A stretch of 10,006 bases of DNA from Planctomycetota bacterium (GCA_023429275.1 JAEYWB010000209.1:1-10006), one strand, 5' to 3'. Counted from the first letter of the stretch, positions 1 through 6,882 are shown. A program made the numbers and translations. Notes: generated from the letters alone by a model not told the origin.

Positions 1-13
1 CCGGGAGAGACTC

Positions 14-1474
14 ATGATGGCGGGTTCACGACGCGAGTTTCTGCAGACCGCCGGAGGCGGGTTCGGAGGCCTCGCGCTCGCCTCGCTCCTCTTTCGCGAT
101 GGACTCCTCGCGGCACCGGGCTCGATCGAAAAATTCCCGCAGACGCCGCCGCGGGCGAAGCGGGTCGTGCAGATGTTCATGGCGGGCGCCGCGAGCGCCG
201 TCGACCTGTTTGACTACAAGCCCGAGCTCGCCAAACGCGACGGTCAGCCATCGGACTTCGGCGAGCCGGTCGAGGCCTTCCAGAACGGCCTCGGCCCCTG
301 GATGCGGCCGCAGTGGGAGTTCCGCCCGTACGGCCAGTGCGGCAAACTGCTGAGTGATGCCGTCGCCGACCTCGGGGCGTGCGTCGACGACATGGCGTTC
401 GTTCACAACGTCGTCGGCAAGACCGGTGTTCACAGCCAGGCGACGTACCTGCAGGCGACCGGGTTCCAGAGTCCCGGGTTCCCCGGCATGGGAACGTGGG
501 TCAGTTACGGCCTGGGGAGCCTCAACGAGAATCTGCCGACCTTTGTCGTTCTGCCCGATCATCGCGGTTTCGCCTCCAACGGGCCGAAGAACTGGGACTC
601 GGCGTTCCTCCCCGCGCAGCATGCCGGAACGATGATCTATCCCGGCCGCGAGCCGCCGATCACCGACCTCGTCCCGGGGCGCCGCGGCGACTTCATTTCC
701 CGCAAGAGTGAGGCGGACGCCCAGGCCCTCATGGCCCGGCTCAATCGCCAGCATGCCGAGGAGCATCCGGGAGATTCGCGGCTCGAGGCCCGCATCCGGA
801 GCTACGAACTCGCGGCGCGGATGCAACTGGCCGCTCCTGAGGCCCTGGACCTCTCGAAAGAGCCCGAGCACATCCTGCGGATGTACGGGCTCGATCACAT
901 CCCGGCATCGTTCCCCGCGGAGATCAACACACCGGAAGAGACCGTCTACTTCGGTCGAAAATGTCTCGTGGCCCGGCGGCTGCTCGAGCGCGGCGTCCGG
1001 TTCGTCCAGATCTGGAGCGGCAACGACAACGGCTTCCCGAGGCGGAACTGGGATTCGCACGAGGACGTCGCGCGGGACCATGGCCCTCTCGCCGGCGGAA
1101 TGGCCCGCGGAGCGGCGGCGCTCATCCAGGACCTCAAGCAGCGGGGAATGCTCGATGACACCCTGATCCTCTGGACGACCGAGTTCGGCCGGATGCCGTC
1201 GAGCCAGGGGGGCAAGGGACGCGATCACAACCCGTACTGCTTCACCAACTGGCTTTGCGGCGGCGGGATCAAGGGAGGAGCGACGGTCGGCGAGAGCGAT
1301 CAGTGGGGCTACAAGCCGCTCATCCGCGAGCGCCCGACCCTCGTGTACGACCTGCACGCGACGATCCTGCACCAGCTTGGCATCGACCACACCCGGCTGA
1401 CGTTCCGCCACAACGGCATTGATCGCCGGCTGACGGACGTGCACGGGCATGTGATCCACGACCTGATCGCGTAG
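14..1474 (+). CDS. DUF1501 family Tat-exported protein
   Basis: A 486-residue protein of the DUF1501 family, which is very abundant in planctomycetes and structurally related to the alkaline phosphatase/sulfatase superfamily; its biochemical role is not established. The N-terminus carries a twin-arginine signal (S-R6-R7-E-F-L followed by a Gly/Ala/Leu-rich segment to about residue 34), so export in folded form is expected. Family signatures include the R-V-V-Q-M-F-M-A-G segment followed by D-L-F-D near residue 65, E390-F-G-R393, and G402-R-D-H-N-P407 near the C-terminus, where related proteins place metal- or substrate-binding residues. Length is normal for the family, so the gene looks intact. 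A purine-rich GGGAGAG at 3-9 precedes two adjacent ATG codons (14 and 17); spacing slightly favours 17. In planctomycetes such genes usually follow a DUF1549/DUF1553 cytochrome-type gene, which would lie outside the window. It is convergent with the isomerase gene. Confidence 0.93.
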   Translation: MMAGSRREFLQTAGGGFGGLALASLLFRDGLLAAPGSIEKFPQTPPRAKRVVQMFMAGAASAVDLFDYKPELAKRDGQPSDFGEPVEAFQNGLGPWMRPQWEFRPYGQCGKLLSDAVADLGACVDDMAFVHNVVGKTGVHSQATYLQATGFQSPGFPGMGTWVSYGLGSLNENLPTFVVLPDHRGFASNGPKNWDSAFLPAQHAGTMIYPGREPPITDLVPGRRGDFISRKSEADAQALMARLNRQHAEEHPGDSRLEARIRSYELAARMQLAAPEALDLSKEPEHILRMYGLDHIPASFPAEINTPEETVYFGRKCLVARRLLERGVRFVQIWSGNDNGFPRRNWDSHEDVARDHGPLAGGMARGAAALIQDLKQRGMLDDTLILWTTEFGRMPSSQGGKGRDHNPYCFTNWLCGGGIKGGATVGESDQWGYKPLIRERPTLVYDLHATILHQLGIDHTRLTFRHNGIDRRLTDVHGHVIHDLIA

Positions 1475-1514
1475 CGTCGTGACGTCCGTCCGTTCAGCGA
1501 GACGGAAGGGATTG

Positions 1515-2186
1515 CTACTCGACGCCCGAATCACCCCGGACCACGACGTCTCCCTCGCCGTCGATCGAGACGACGACCGGATTCTCGTGGCAGCAGACCG
1601 GGCACTCTTCGACGAACTCCTGCATATGCCCGGCCGACAGGTCGATCGGAATCGAAAACTCCTCGCCGCACGCCTGGCAGAGGAACGCGGCGGACTCGAT
1701 CATCTCCGTCCGGTGCGGGAGTTCGCCGTTCTCCGGATGCGGCCGGCGCGACGGGCGCGGGCGGTCGATCTGCCGGATGCGACGGGCGTGCCGGCCCCCC
1801 TGGAAGGGGGTTTCGAGCCAGACCTCGACGATCTGCTGCGCTTCTTCGAAGTCGAGGAGCCGCTGCCCGAGCGAGAGCATGTTGGCGTCGTTGTGCTGAC
1901 GGCCGTAGCGCGCGGACTCGACATTCCAGCAGAGGGTGCAGCGGATCCCGGGAACGCGGTTCGCGACGATCGCCTCGCCATTCCCGCTCCCGCCGAGGAC
2001 GATCCCCCGTTCGTAGTCCCCCGCCGCGACCGCCTCCGCCACCGGACGGATCCAGCGGGGATAGTCGACCGTCTGGTCGGAATAGGTTCCGAAGTCCGCC
2101 ACGACGTGCCCCGACTCGATCAGGAGCAGCTTCAGCCGCTGCTTGTAGTCAAAGCCGGCATGATCCGATCCGAGCGCGATTCGCAT
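1515..2186 (-). CDS. rpiB: RpiB/LacA/LacB-family sugar-phosphate isomerase with C-terminal CPXCG zinc-ribbon-like domain
   Basis: A 223-residue cytosolic protein. Residues 1-141 are a full RpiB domain, the family that interconverts ribose-5-phosphate and ribulose-5-phosphate in the pentose phosphate pathway: G-S-D8-H9-A-G-F at the start, D41-Y-P, G-G-S-G-N-G-E71 with I-V-A-N-R-V-P-G, H98-N-D-A-N and G-G-R-H-A-R-R near 130-137. It has the G-S-G-N-G-E form known from mycobacterial RpiB, where Glu replaces the catalytic Cys of the E. coli enzyme. After a Pro/Arg-rich linker (about 142-161), residues 162-223 match the small CPXCG cysteine-rich family: C170-x2-C173, I-D-L-S-A-G-x-x-Q, then E-E-C195-x2-C198-C199. 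This predicts metal binding. The start at 2186 gives the canonical M-R-I-A-L-G-S-D-H-A-G opening and has AGAGGGA about nine bases upstream; the longer reading frame to 2261 adds no family sequence. An in-frame ATG at 1703, preceded by GGACGGAG, could also yield a separate 62-residue CPXCG protein. Confidence 0.92.
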   Translation of the reverse strand: MRIALGSDHAGFDYKQRLKLLLIESGHVVADFGTYSDQTVDYPRWIRPVAEAVAAGDYERGIVLGGSGNGEAIVANRVPGIRCTLCWNVESARYGRQHNDANMLSLGQRLLDFEEAQQIVEVWLETPFQGGRHARRIRQIDRPRPSRRPHPENGELPHRTEMIESAAFLCQACGEEFSIPIDLSAGHMQEFVEECPVCCHENPVVVSIDGEGDVVVRGDSGVE

Positions 2187-2222
2187 GGCCTGTTCCCTCT
2201 GGCGACCGTGGTGCTCGGTTTC

Positions 2223-2228
2223 ATCATA
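2223..2228 (-). promoter_or_regulatory. Possible -10 element for the isomerase gene
   Basis: On the minus strand the hexamer TATGAT (one mismatch to TATAAT) lies about 37 bases upstream of the isomerase start codon at 2186, a normal promoter distance. No convincing -35 element is seen 16-18 bases further upstream, so this is only a candidate. Confidence 0.3.
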
Positions 2229-2267
2229 CCGTCGACGGAGCGGCCGGACGTAGTGAGTCACAGGACC

Positions 2268-2284
2268 GCGGCACTTCGTGCCGC
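2268..2284. repeat. Perfect 7-bp inverted repeat with a 3-base loop
   Basis: GCGGCAC, then TTC, then GTGCCGC. It lies about 80 bases upstream of the isomerase start and upstream of its possible -10 element. It could be an operator or an RNA hairpin; no T-tract follows on either strand, so it is not called a terminator. Confidence 0.4.
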
Positions 2285-2358
2285 CGGATGGTCCCCCATG
2301 TGAAACGAATCTCGCTTCTCTCGTCAGTCGTCGTTCGAGGGGCCAGCGGGAGGCCGTC

Positions 2359-2370
2359 GTTCACGTGAAC
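2359..2370. repeat. 12-bp perfect palindrome GTTCACGTGAAC
   Basis: An uninterrupted 12-bp palindrome in the noncoding region between rpiB and trxA, about 170 bases upstream of the isomerase start. The form is that of a binding site for a dimeric regulator. No regulator can be assigned from this window. Confidence 0.4.
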
Positions 2371-2683
2371 CATGTGTGAAAAACCCACAGCTTCTGCGTA
2401 CCGTCGACTGCGGCCTGCGAGGAAGCGCAGATCGCACAGATCATCCATCCCCAGGTGACTCACACCACAGCGACCGGGAGAGAGGAGCGACCGAGTCGTT
2501 AATCCCCCGTAAGCCGGCGCGCGATCGCATCCGGCATCTGGATGTGGCCGCTCCTCGGCGGGAAACGAACAGTGGGCGCGACCCGGCCCCCAGCGGATGC
2601 CGGCTGACGAGCTCGACCTGCGATGGCGGCCTTGAGATTGGAAGCGGACCGAGCGGACGCTCTTTCCTGCCGCGGTTTTTCGG

Positions 2684-2693
2684 GTGTCGACAC
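2684..2693. repeat. 10-bp perfect palindrome GTGTCGACAC
   Basis: An uninterrupted palindrome about 90 bases upstream of the candidate -35 element at 2784. It may be a regulator site; chance occurrence of a 10-bp palindrome in 10 kb is not negligible. Confidence 0.25.
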
Positions 2694-2783
2694 TGGGAGG
2701 AGATTCCCGGATCGGACACGCTTTCCGCTCGCAACCCTTTTCGAAGACGGATCTTGCACGCTTTCGGCAATCCCTGCCGGTTG

Positions 2784-2812
2784 TTGACACCCTGGAGAGG
2801 CTGTTCAATAAT
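2784..2812 (+). promoter_or_regulatory. Sigma-70-type promoter upstream of trxA
   Basis: TTGACA at 2784-2789 is a perfect -35 consensus; a 17-base spacer is followed by AATAAT at 2807-2812, one mismatch from the -10 consensus. This is the best promoter match I see in the window. Transcription would start near 2819 and run rightwards, giving thioredoxin a leader of about 250 bases. No other gene lies between it and trxA. Confidence 0.65.
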
Positions 2813-2962
2813 TTCGCACCCGAATGAAATCCAGGCCGGCCCTCCGCCGATGATGGGTTCCGGGGAAGCGGATCAGGTCCGCGGTTGAGTTTCGCCCCGC
2901 AGTGTCACCGGGACAGTTCCAGGCACTTCGCCAAGCAATTCCCTGACAGTTCACACATTTCC

Positions 2963-3000
2963 GTTCAACACGTTCCAGTTCAACACGTTCCAGTTCAAAA
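2963..3000 (+). repeat. 15-bp tandem repeat in the trxA leader (about 2.5 copies)
   Basis: The unit GTTCAACACGTTCCA is present exactly at 2963-2977 and 2978-2992, followed by a partial third copy at 2993-3000. The heptamer GTTCCAG also appears at 2916-2922, 2972-2978, 2987-2993 and 3057-3063, the last one between the ribosome binding site and the trxA start. The array sits between the predicted promoter and the gene, so it would be transcribed. It could be a protein-binding array or a replication-slippage product. Confidence 0.8.
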
Positions 3001-3066
3001 CAGTGCCGCCCCTCGCCGCCGCCTGATGTGCGGCGAGTCGTCCGACACGCATGGGAGTTCCAGATC

Positions 3067-3396
3067 ATGGCAGGCAACGTTCACGACGTCTCTGACGCAG
3101 TCTTTCAGGCCGAAGTCCTCGACAGCTCCACCCCGGTTCTCGTCGATTTCTGGGCGACCTGGTGCGGTCCCTGCCTGATGCTCGCTCCCACGATCGACGC
3201 CCTCGCGACCGAGTACGCCGGTAAACTCAAGGTCGTCAAGGTCGATGTGGACAAGAACCGCCAGTCGGCGGTCCAATACCGCATTGACGGGATTCCGGCC
3301 CTGATGCTCTTCAAGGACGGTCAGATTGTGGACCGCATGAAGGGCGCCGGGTCGAAAGAGCAGATCAAGAACATGATCAACAAGCACGTCGCCTGA
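3067..3396 (+). CDS. trxA: Thioredoxin
   Basis: A 109-residue cytosolic thioredoxin that reduces protein disulfides by dithiol exchange and is recharged by thioredoxin reductase, which is not in this window. The redox site is W32-C33-G-P-C36 in the context F-W-A-T-W-C-G-P-C; the buried acid D27 and the cis-proline P77 (G-I-P-A) are present, and the length is that of a classical single-domain thioredoxin without signal peptide. Two small departures are visible: the residue after the CGPC motif is Leu rather than the usual Lys, and Ala follows the cis-proline where Thr is common. The start at 3067 is preferred over an upstream ATG at 3028 because it gives the standard N-terminus and has GGGAG nine bases upstream (3053-3057). 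A long leader with tandem repeats precedes it and a strong hairpin follows it, so it is probably transcribed alone. Confidence 0.97.
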   Translation: MAGNVHDVSDAVFQAEVLDSSTPVLVDFWATWCGPCLMLAPTIDALATEYAGKLKVVKVDVDKNRQSAVQYRIDGIPALMLFKDGQIVDRMKGAGSKEQIKNMINKHVA

Positions 3397-3423
3397 ACCG
3401 CGCGGCGCTCGCTCCGAAAACCG

Positions 3424-3478
3424 TCCCGGATTGACGACGGCCCTCACCGGCCGATTGTCAGTCCGGGATTGTCGTTTT
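3424..3478 (+). terminator. Probable trxA terminator hairpin
   Basis: Twelve bases at 3424-3435 pair with 3457-3468 (eleven Watson-Crick pairs and one T-G wobble). Inside, CGGCC (3438-3442) pairs with GGCCG (3449-3453). The sequence then runs into a T-rich stretch ending TCGTTTT. It begins 28 bases after the trxA stop and ends before the next gene. The T-tract is interrupted, so efficiency is uncertain. Confidence 0.6.
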
Positions 3479-3538
3479 CCGAGGCGTGCCGCGAGTGAGC
3501 GACGTCGGTCAGGTTCGCCGGAAAAGGATTTCCGCACC

Positions 3539-5044
3539 ATGAGCGAAGTCATCCACGGAGCCTCGCAGGAGACGGCCGGATTCTCCCGGCCCCGGTTCCC
3601 CGTTGAACGCCCCGTCCGCCGCGACGAACAGACGCTCGCCCAGGCCGGCCGGGTCATGGAGCACCTGCGGACGCAGCTCGCCGAGCTCGACCGCCGCGAG
3701 CAGACCCTCAAGGACCAGCTCGCGACGCTCGACCAGGAGGCGAGGTCGCTCCGGATCTGGAGTCAGCAATTCACCGACGAAGCGCAGAAGCGCGAGCGGG
3801 AGCTCCGCGTCACCGAGCGGCGGCTCGTCGAGCGGGAGCAGAGCTGCGAGAAGCAGCTCGCGTCGCTCCAGGAGCGCGAGCTCGAAATCGCCCGCCAGAT
3901 CGAAGCCCTCGCGGCCGAACGCGGCGCGATGAAACAGGGGATCGAGGCCGAGCTCGCCGCCGAGCGGGGGGAGCTGGCCGCGCAGCGCCAGGCGCTGGCG
4001 GACTCCCGTGCCGAGCAGGAGGAAGCGATCGCCCGTGAGCGGTCCGACCTCGATCGGGAGCGGGCCGAGCGGCTCGGAGCGGTCGAGGAACGCGAAAAGG
4101 TGATCGATCGCCGCGAGACGGAGGTGACCCGCCGGGAGAACGACCTCGAGAAGCGGACCCGTTTCCACGAAGAGCATCTCAAGCGTCTGCGGCACGAAGT
4201 CGCTGCGCAGAAGAGCGAGCTCGAAATGGAACGCCAGGGGCTGCGGGTCTGGAGCGTGCAGGTCGAGGAGTCGATCCGGCTGCGACTCGCCCATGTGCAG
4301 CGGTTCCGCGATCTGCTCGAGGAGCGGGAGAAGGCGTCCGACGAGGAGCGGCTCCTTCTGCACCAGGCCCGGCGGTCGGCGGACGAGGAACTGATCCGTC
4401 GTCGCGCCGAGCTCGAGGCGGAGGAGGCCCGGCGGCGAGGTGAACTTGATCGCCGGCAGGCGACGCTCGAAGAACAGCAGGAGGTCGTTGCCGGCCAGCT
4501 CGAGACGATCGAGTCGCGGCAGCGGGAGCTCGACGAATTCCAGCAGGAGCTCGAGGCGACGCACCTCGAGAACCTCGAGATGCGGGCGGTCATCGAGGAA
4601 GCACTCGCTCAGCTTCGCGCGGAGCTGGGGGCTCCGGCCGCCCTGGAACGGGTCGACGCCGCCCGGGTGACGCTCTCGAGGCAGTTCGATCAGGTCCGCA
4701 AGGCAATCGACGAACAGAGGAGCGAGGTCGCCAGGCTTCTCGGCGACCTCAACGAAGAACGGTCCGCACTCCGCGCGGAGCGGGACAGCACGCTCGCCGC
4801 CCTGGAGCGGCGCGAGGCGAACATCGAAGTCCGCGAGGCGTGTCTCATCCGCGAGCGGGGTCAGCATCACGCCGGCGAAGCGGTCTGGATCGCAGCCCGC
4901 GATCGCTGGCGCGATGAAAAACTCGAAGCCGAAGCGATCATCCGCGGGCTGGTGGTCGAGCTCGAGACTCTGCTTACCGAGCGTCCCGCCCCGCAGCGGG
5001 CCGACGCCGTCGCGTCACAGTCACCGGACGCTCATGCGGCGTGA
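3539..5044 (+). CDS. Large soluble coiled-coil protein of unknown function
   Basis: A 501-residue protein that I do not recognise as a named family. A short Pro/Arg-containing head (1-30) is followed by almost unbroken heptad-like sequence rich in Glu, Arg, Leu, Ala and Gln from about 31 to 440, then a tail ending in an Ala/Ser/Pro-rich segment. There is no signal peptide or membrane segment, so it should be cytosolic. The short motif L-R-[IV]-W-S-x-Q occurs twice, at 71-77 and 235-241, and the tail has A-V-W-I-A-A-R-D-R-W-R followed by E-A-I-I-R-G-L-V-V-E-L. Tryptophan is found only in these places, so they may be functional contact points within an otherwise generic rod. The start at 3539 follows AAGGA (3524-3528); an upstream in-frame start lies inside the trxA terminator hairpin and is unlikely. 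A structural, cytoskeletal or scaffold role is inference only. It is convergent with lipoprotein-A, 32 bases away. Confidence 0.85.
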   Translation: MSEVIHGASQETAGFSRPRFPVERPVRRDEQTLAQAGRVMEHLRTQLAELDRREQTLKDQLATLDQEARSLRIWSQQFTDEAQKRERELRVTERRLVEREQSCEKQLASLQERELEIARQIEALAAERGAMKQGIEAELAAERGELAAQRQALADSRAEQEEAIARERSDLDRERAERLGAVEEREKVIDRRETEVTRRENDLEKRTRFHEEHLKRLRHEVAAQKSELEMERQGLRVWSVQVEESIRLRLAHVQRFRDLLEEREKASDEERLLLHQARRSADEELIRRRAELEAEEARRRGELDRRQATLEEQQEVVAGQLETIESRQRELDEFQQELEATHLENLEMRAVIEEALAQLRAELGAPAALERVDAARVTLSRQFDQVRKAIDEQRSEVARLLGDLNEERSALRAERDSTLAALERREANIEVREACLIRERGQHHAGEAVWIAARDRWRDEKLEAEAIIRGLVVELETLLTERPAPQRADAVASQSPDAHAA

Positions 5045-5076
5045 TCCCGTCGCCGGGGGCCCGCGAACGAGCCGGC

Positions 5077-5481
5077 CTACTCGCGCGGCTTGCCGAGCGT
5101 GGAGATGTCGAAGTCGAACTTGTTCTCCCCGGCCGTGACCGACTTCTCGTCGGCGACGGCATAGGTCTTCGGCGGGGGGGCGGGCTTTGCCGGATCGGCC
5201 GACACGCCGCCGGTCTGGACCTCCACCTTGTGCTGACCGACGACCGCGCCGACGTCACCGTTCTTGTAGTGAAGCGTATACCGCCCCTCGGCATCCGTCT
5301 GAGCCGAGGAGGGGACCGCCTGCCGCTCGACCGGGTTGAACACGACCATCGCCATGGCGATGGGCTTCCCCTTGTCGGTCACCTGACCGGTGACAGTCCC
5401 CATTTCGGGAAGCTGTTCTCCTCCGCCGCAGCCGGCGAGGAGGGTGGCGAGGAGCAGGGCGGAGGCGTGAAGGCGTGTCAT
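5077..5481 (-). CDS. Transthyretin-like/carboxypeptidase-regulatory-like lipoprotein (copy A)
   Basis: A 134-residue predicted lipoprotein. The signal peptide M-T-R-L-H-A-S-A-L-L-L-A-T ends in the lipobox L-L-A-G-C18, so it should be lipidated on C18 and anchored in a membrane, facing the periplasm. After a short Gly/Glu linker comes a single beta-sandwich domain of the type common in small planctomycete lipoproteins: V-T-G-Q-V-T-D-K-G-K-P-I, a V-V-F-N-P strand, T-D-A-E-G-R-Y-T-L, G-Q-H-K-V-E-V, and a terminal N-K-F-D-F-D-I strand. No catalytic residues are evident; a binding or structural role is likely. The start at 5481 is chosen because it opens a normal lipoprotein signal; the frame is open to 5535 but that extension is Pro/Arg-rich. 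No clear ribosome binding site is seen. It is the last gene of the minus-strand block and pairs with DUF1559-A, 202 bases upstream. Confidence 0.86.
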   Translation of the reverse strand: MTRLHASALLLATLLAGCGGGEQLPEMGTVTGQVTDKGKPIAMAMVVFNPVERQAVPSSAQTDAEGRYTLHYKNGDVGAVVGQHKVEVQTGGVSADPAKPAPPPKTYAVADEKSVTAGENKFDFDISTLGKPRE

Positions 5482-5630
5482 CGATCGGAAGCGGGGAGGA
5501 TGGAAGGGGAGCGGACTCCTCCGGCTCGGAGGCATCCGGCGGGCACAGGGATGAAGGAGGAGCGAAGCGGTTGCCCGGCAGGGCCTCGAGGCCGGTCGGC
5601 GCTGTTGACCACCGGCCCATGCACCGGTCG

Positions 5631-5660
5631 GAGCCGGACGCGGGCGCGTTCCGGCGGCTC
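5631..5660 (-). terminator. Hairpin downstream of DUF1559-A
   Basis: GCCGGA-CGC (5633-5641) can pair with GCG-TCCGGC (5646-5655, one bulged base) around a four-base loop; an alternative outer pairing of 5631-5635 with 5656-5660 competes with it. It lies about 24 bases past the DUF1559-A stop in the direction of transcription. No T-tract follows, so termination is unproven; it may instead be a processing or stability element before lipoprotein-A. Confidence 0.3.
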
Positions 5661-5683
5661 TGCGGATTGCGTGGGCGCGTGGG

Positions 5684-6739
5684 CTAGAACTCGCCTATCC
5701 TCCAGCCGTCGTTTCTCTGGCACGCACCGTTCAGCAGCGAGCCATTGATGCTTTCGGAAACGAACTTGACCGCGCCGTCCGCCATGCCGAAGTGCGCGCC
5801 CCCGACGTGCGTCGAGCTGAAGACCGAGTGGAGCTGTCCGGCGTTACTGTTCGAGTTCACCCCGACGATGCTCTGGGAAGGATCGTCCCAGTTGATGACC
5901 GCAGGAGTCCGGGGAGAGGTGTAGTTGCCGATCGTCGACGTCACATTCGAGCCTCCGCTCCAGGCTCCTCCGGGAATGTTTGAAGCCCGCATGTCGGTGG
6001 GCGTGGTCCCGGTGCCGGCCGGACGCATCCGCCGTCCCTGTTCGCCGAACATCGCCGTGTTCGAGGTTCCGTCCGTGATCAGCGCCATCGTGACCGGCTT
6101 CGGACGTTCGCCGTAGGTCGTTCCGCTGAAGGTCGGACCGTCGATCGCCGGGGTGATGACTCCGTTGGCGACGAACATTCCGTAGCCGGTCCACATCCGT
6201 TCGGTCGAGGCGGAGCCGTCCGGTGTGCTGTAGGCGCCGCAGATGCCGGCGTAGTTGGCCGTCTGGACATCGATCGTCGCCGGCGCGCCGAGTCCCTGCG
6301 TTCCCGAAGAGGTCGTGTCGGAACGGGTCTGCGGCAGGTCGCTCGACGGGCACTGGACGATCGGCACCCGGAGGTCGCGTTTGACCTGCCAGTTCCGGTC
6401 GGTCCCGCTGTTTCCGTAGAAGTCGGTCCCCTCGAACACCATCTTGTTGTAGGCGGCCCCCTGGTCGATGAACGGCAGCAGCCGCACGAACACCGACGCC
6501 GAACGGTTCAAGCTGGCTCCGGAGCCGGTCGCAACGAAGTTCGCGATCGGGAACATCCCGAACTGCTCGTGATAGTTGTGAGTCGCGAGGCTCAGCTGCT
6601 TGAGGTTGTTCCGGCAGGTGGAAGCCCGGGCGGCCTCGCGGGCCTGCTGTACGGCAGGGAGCAGGATCGCGACGAGGACCGCGATGATGGCGATGACGAC
6701 AAGGAGCTCGATCAGCGTGAAGCCACGACGGCGGGACAT
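5684..6739 (-). CDS. DUF1559 prepilin-like (H-X9-DG) protein, copy A
   Basis: A 351-residue protein with a type IV prepilin/pseudopilin N-terminus: R-R-R-G6-F7-T-L-I-E-L followed by a 20-residue hydrophobic helix. Prepilin peptidase is expected to cut after G6 and methylate F7, leaving the protein anchored by the helix with a large exported domain. The rest is a DUF1559 domain, a family greatly expanded in planctomycetes and of unknown function; it includes Q-A-R-E-A-A-R-A-S-x-C-R-N-N-L-K-Q-L after the helix and ends with the diagnostic H311-X9-D321-G322 motif, then C-Q-R-N-D-G. Length is normal and no frame damage is seen. No good ribosome binding site precedes the ATG at 6739. It is preceded by lipoprotein-B (143 bases) and followed by lipoprotein-A. 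Its N-terminal region is closely similar to copy B at the DNA level. Confidence 0.95.
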   Translation of the reverse strand: MSRRRGFTLIELLVVIAIIAVLVAILLPAVQQAREAARASTCRNNLKQLSLATHNYHEQFGMFPIANFVATGSGASLNRSASVFVRLLPFIDQGAAYNKMVFEGTDFYGNSGTDRNWQVKRDLRVPIVQCPSSDLPQTRSDTTSSGTQGLGAPATIDVQTANYAGICGAYSTPDGSASTERMWTGYGMFVANGVITPAIDGPTFSGTTYGERPKPVTMALITDGTSNTAMFGEQGRRMRPAGTGTTPTDMRASNIPGGAWSGGSNVTSTIGNYTSPRTPAVINWDDPSQSIVGVNSNSNAGQLHSVFSSTHVGGAHFGMADGAVKFVSESINGSLLNGACQRNDGWRIGEF

Positions 6740-6855
6740 GGGTCGGATTCCGGAAGGAGCGGGGAGAGTAGGGGACTGTTGTCAGGTTCGGGAGCTCGCG
6801 CGCACGAGCGGGCACGAACGGGTGTGGCCCGGAACGTCGCGGTGACGCGGGGGAG

Positions 6856-6877
6856 CGACCGATCCATCCGTCGGTCG
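6856..6877 (-). terminator. Hairpin directly after lipoprotein-B
   Basis: Perfect 7-bp arms CGACCGA (6856-6862) and TCGGTCG (6871-6877) around an eight-base loop, starting five bases past the lipoprotein-B stop in the minus direction. No T-tract follows, so it may be a transcript 3'-end stabiliser or a weak terminator separating the two cassettes. Confidence 0.35.
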
Positions 6878-6882
6878 GCGGG

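Larger units (their letters stand above)
2187..3066. other. Long intergenic region between rpiB and trxA
   Basis: About 880 bases between the divergently transcribed isomerase and thioredoxin genes. Several open frames of 85-195 residues cross it on both strands. Their translations are rich in Arg, Ser, Pro and Gly, show no family motif, and lack ribosome binding sites, so I do not call a gene. What it does hold: a 7-bp hairpin at 2268-2284, palindromes at 2359-2370 and 2684-2693, a good sigma-70-type promoter at 2784-2812 and a tandem repeat at 2963-3000. It is unusually long for the otherwise compact window; a small RNA or a decayed gene is possible but not demonstrated. Confidence 0.6.

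Noticed and set aside
26..1534. A 502-codon open frame on the minus strand opposite the DUF1501 gene
   Set aside because: It is the antisense shadow of a strongly GC-biased gene; its translation shows no family features, while the plus strand encodes a clear Tat-exported DUF1501 protein.
1479..2303. A 274-codon open frame on the plus strand across the isomerase gene
   Set aside because: It is the complement of the rpiB frame; only the minus strand shows conserved RpiB and CPXCG motifs.
2376..2888. A 170-codon open frame in the rpiB-trxA gap
   Set aside because: It starts with GTG, has no ribosome binding site, runs through the promoter at 2784, and its translation resembles random high-GC sequence.
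2824..2888. Two short overlapping frames in the trxA leader (9 and 12 codons, sharing ATGA at 2850-2853)
   Set aside because: The arrangement resembles leader peptides and the first ATG lies about five bases from the predicted transcript start, but frames this short occur by chance and no ribosome binding site supports them.
2963..3000. The trxA leader repeat as a CRISPR array
   Set aside because: The units are directly adjacent without spacers, only about 2.5 copies long, and no cas gene is present.
3509..4870. A 453-codon open frame on the minus strand opposite the coiled-coil gene
   Set aside because: The Glu/Arg/Leu-rich codons of the coiled coil read backwards as Leu/Pro/Glu-rich sequence without stops; there is no ribosome binding site or recognisable domain.
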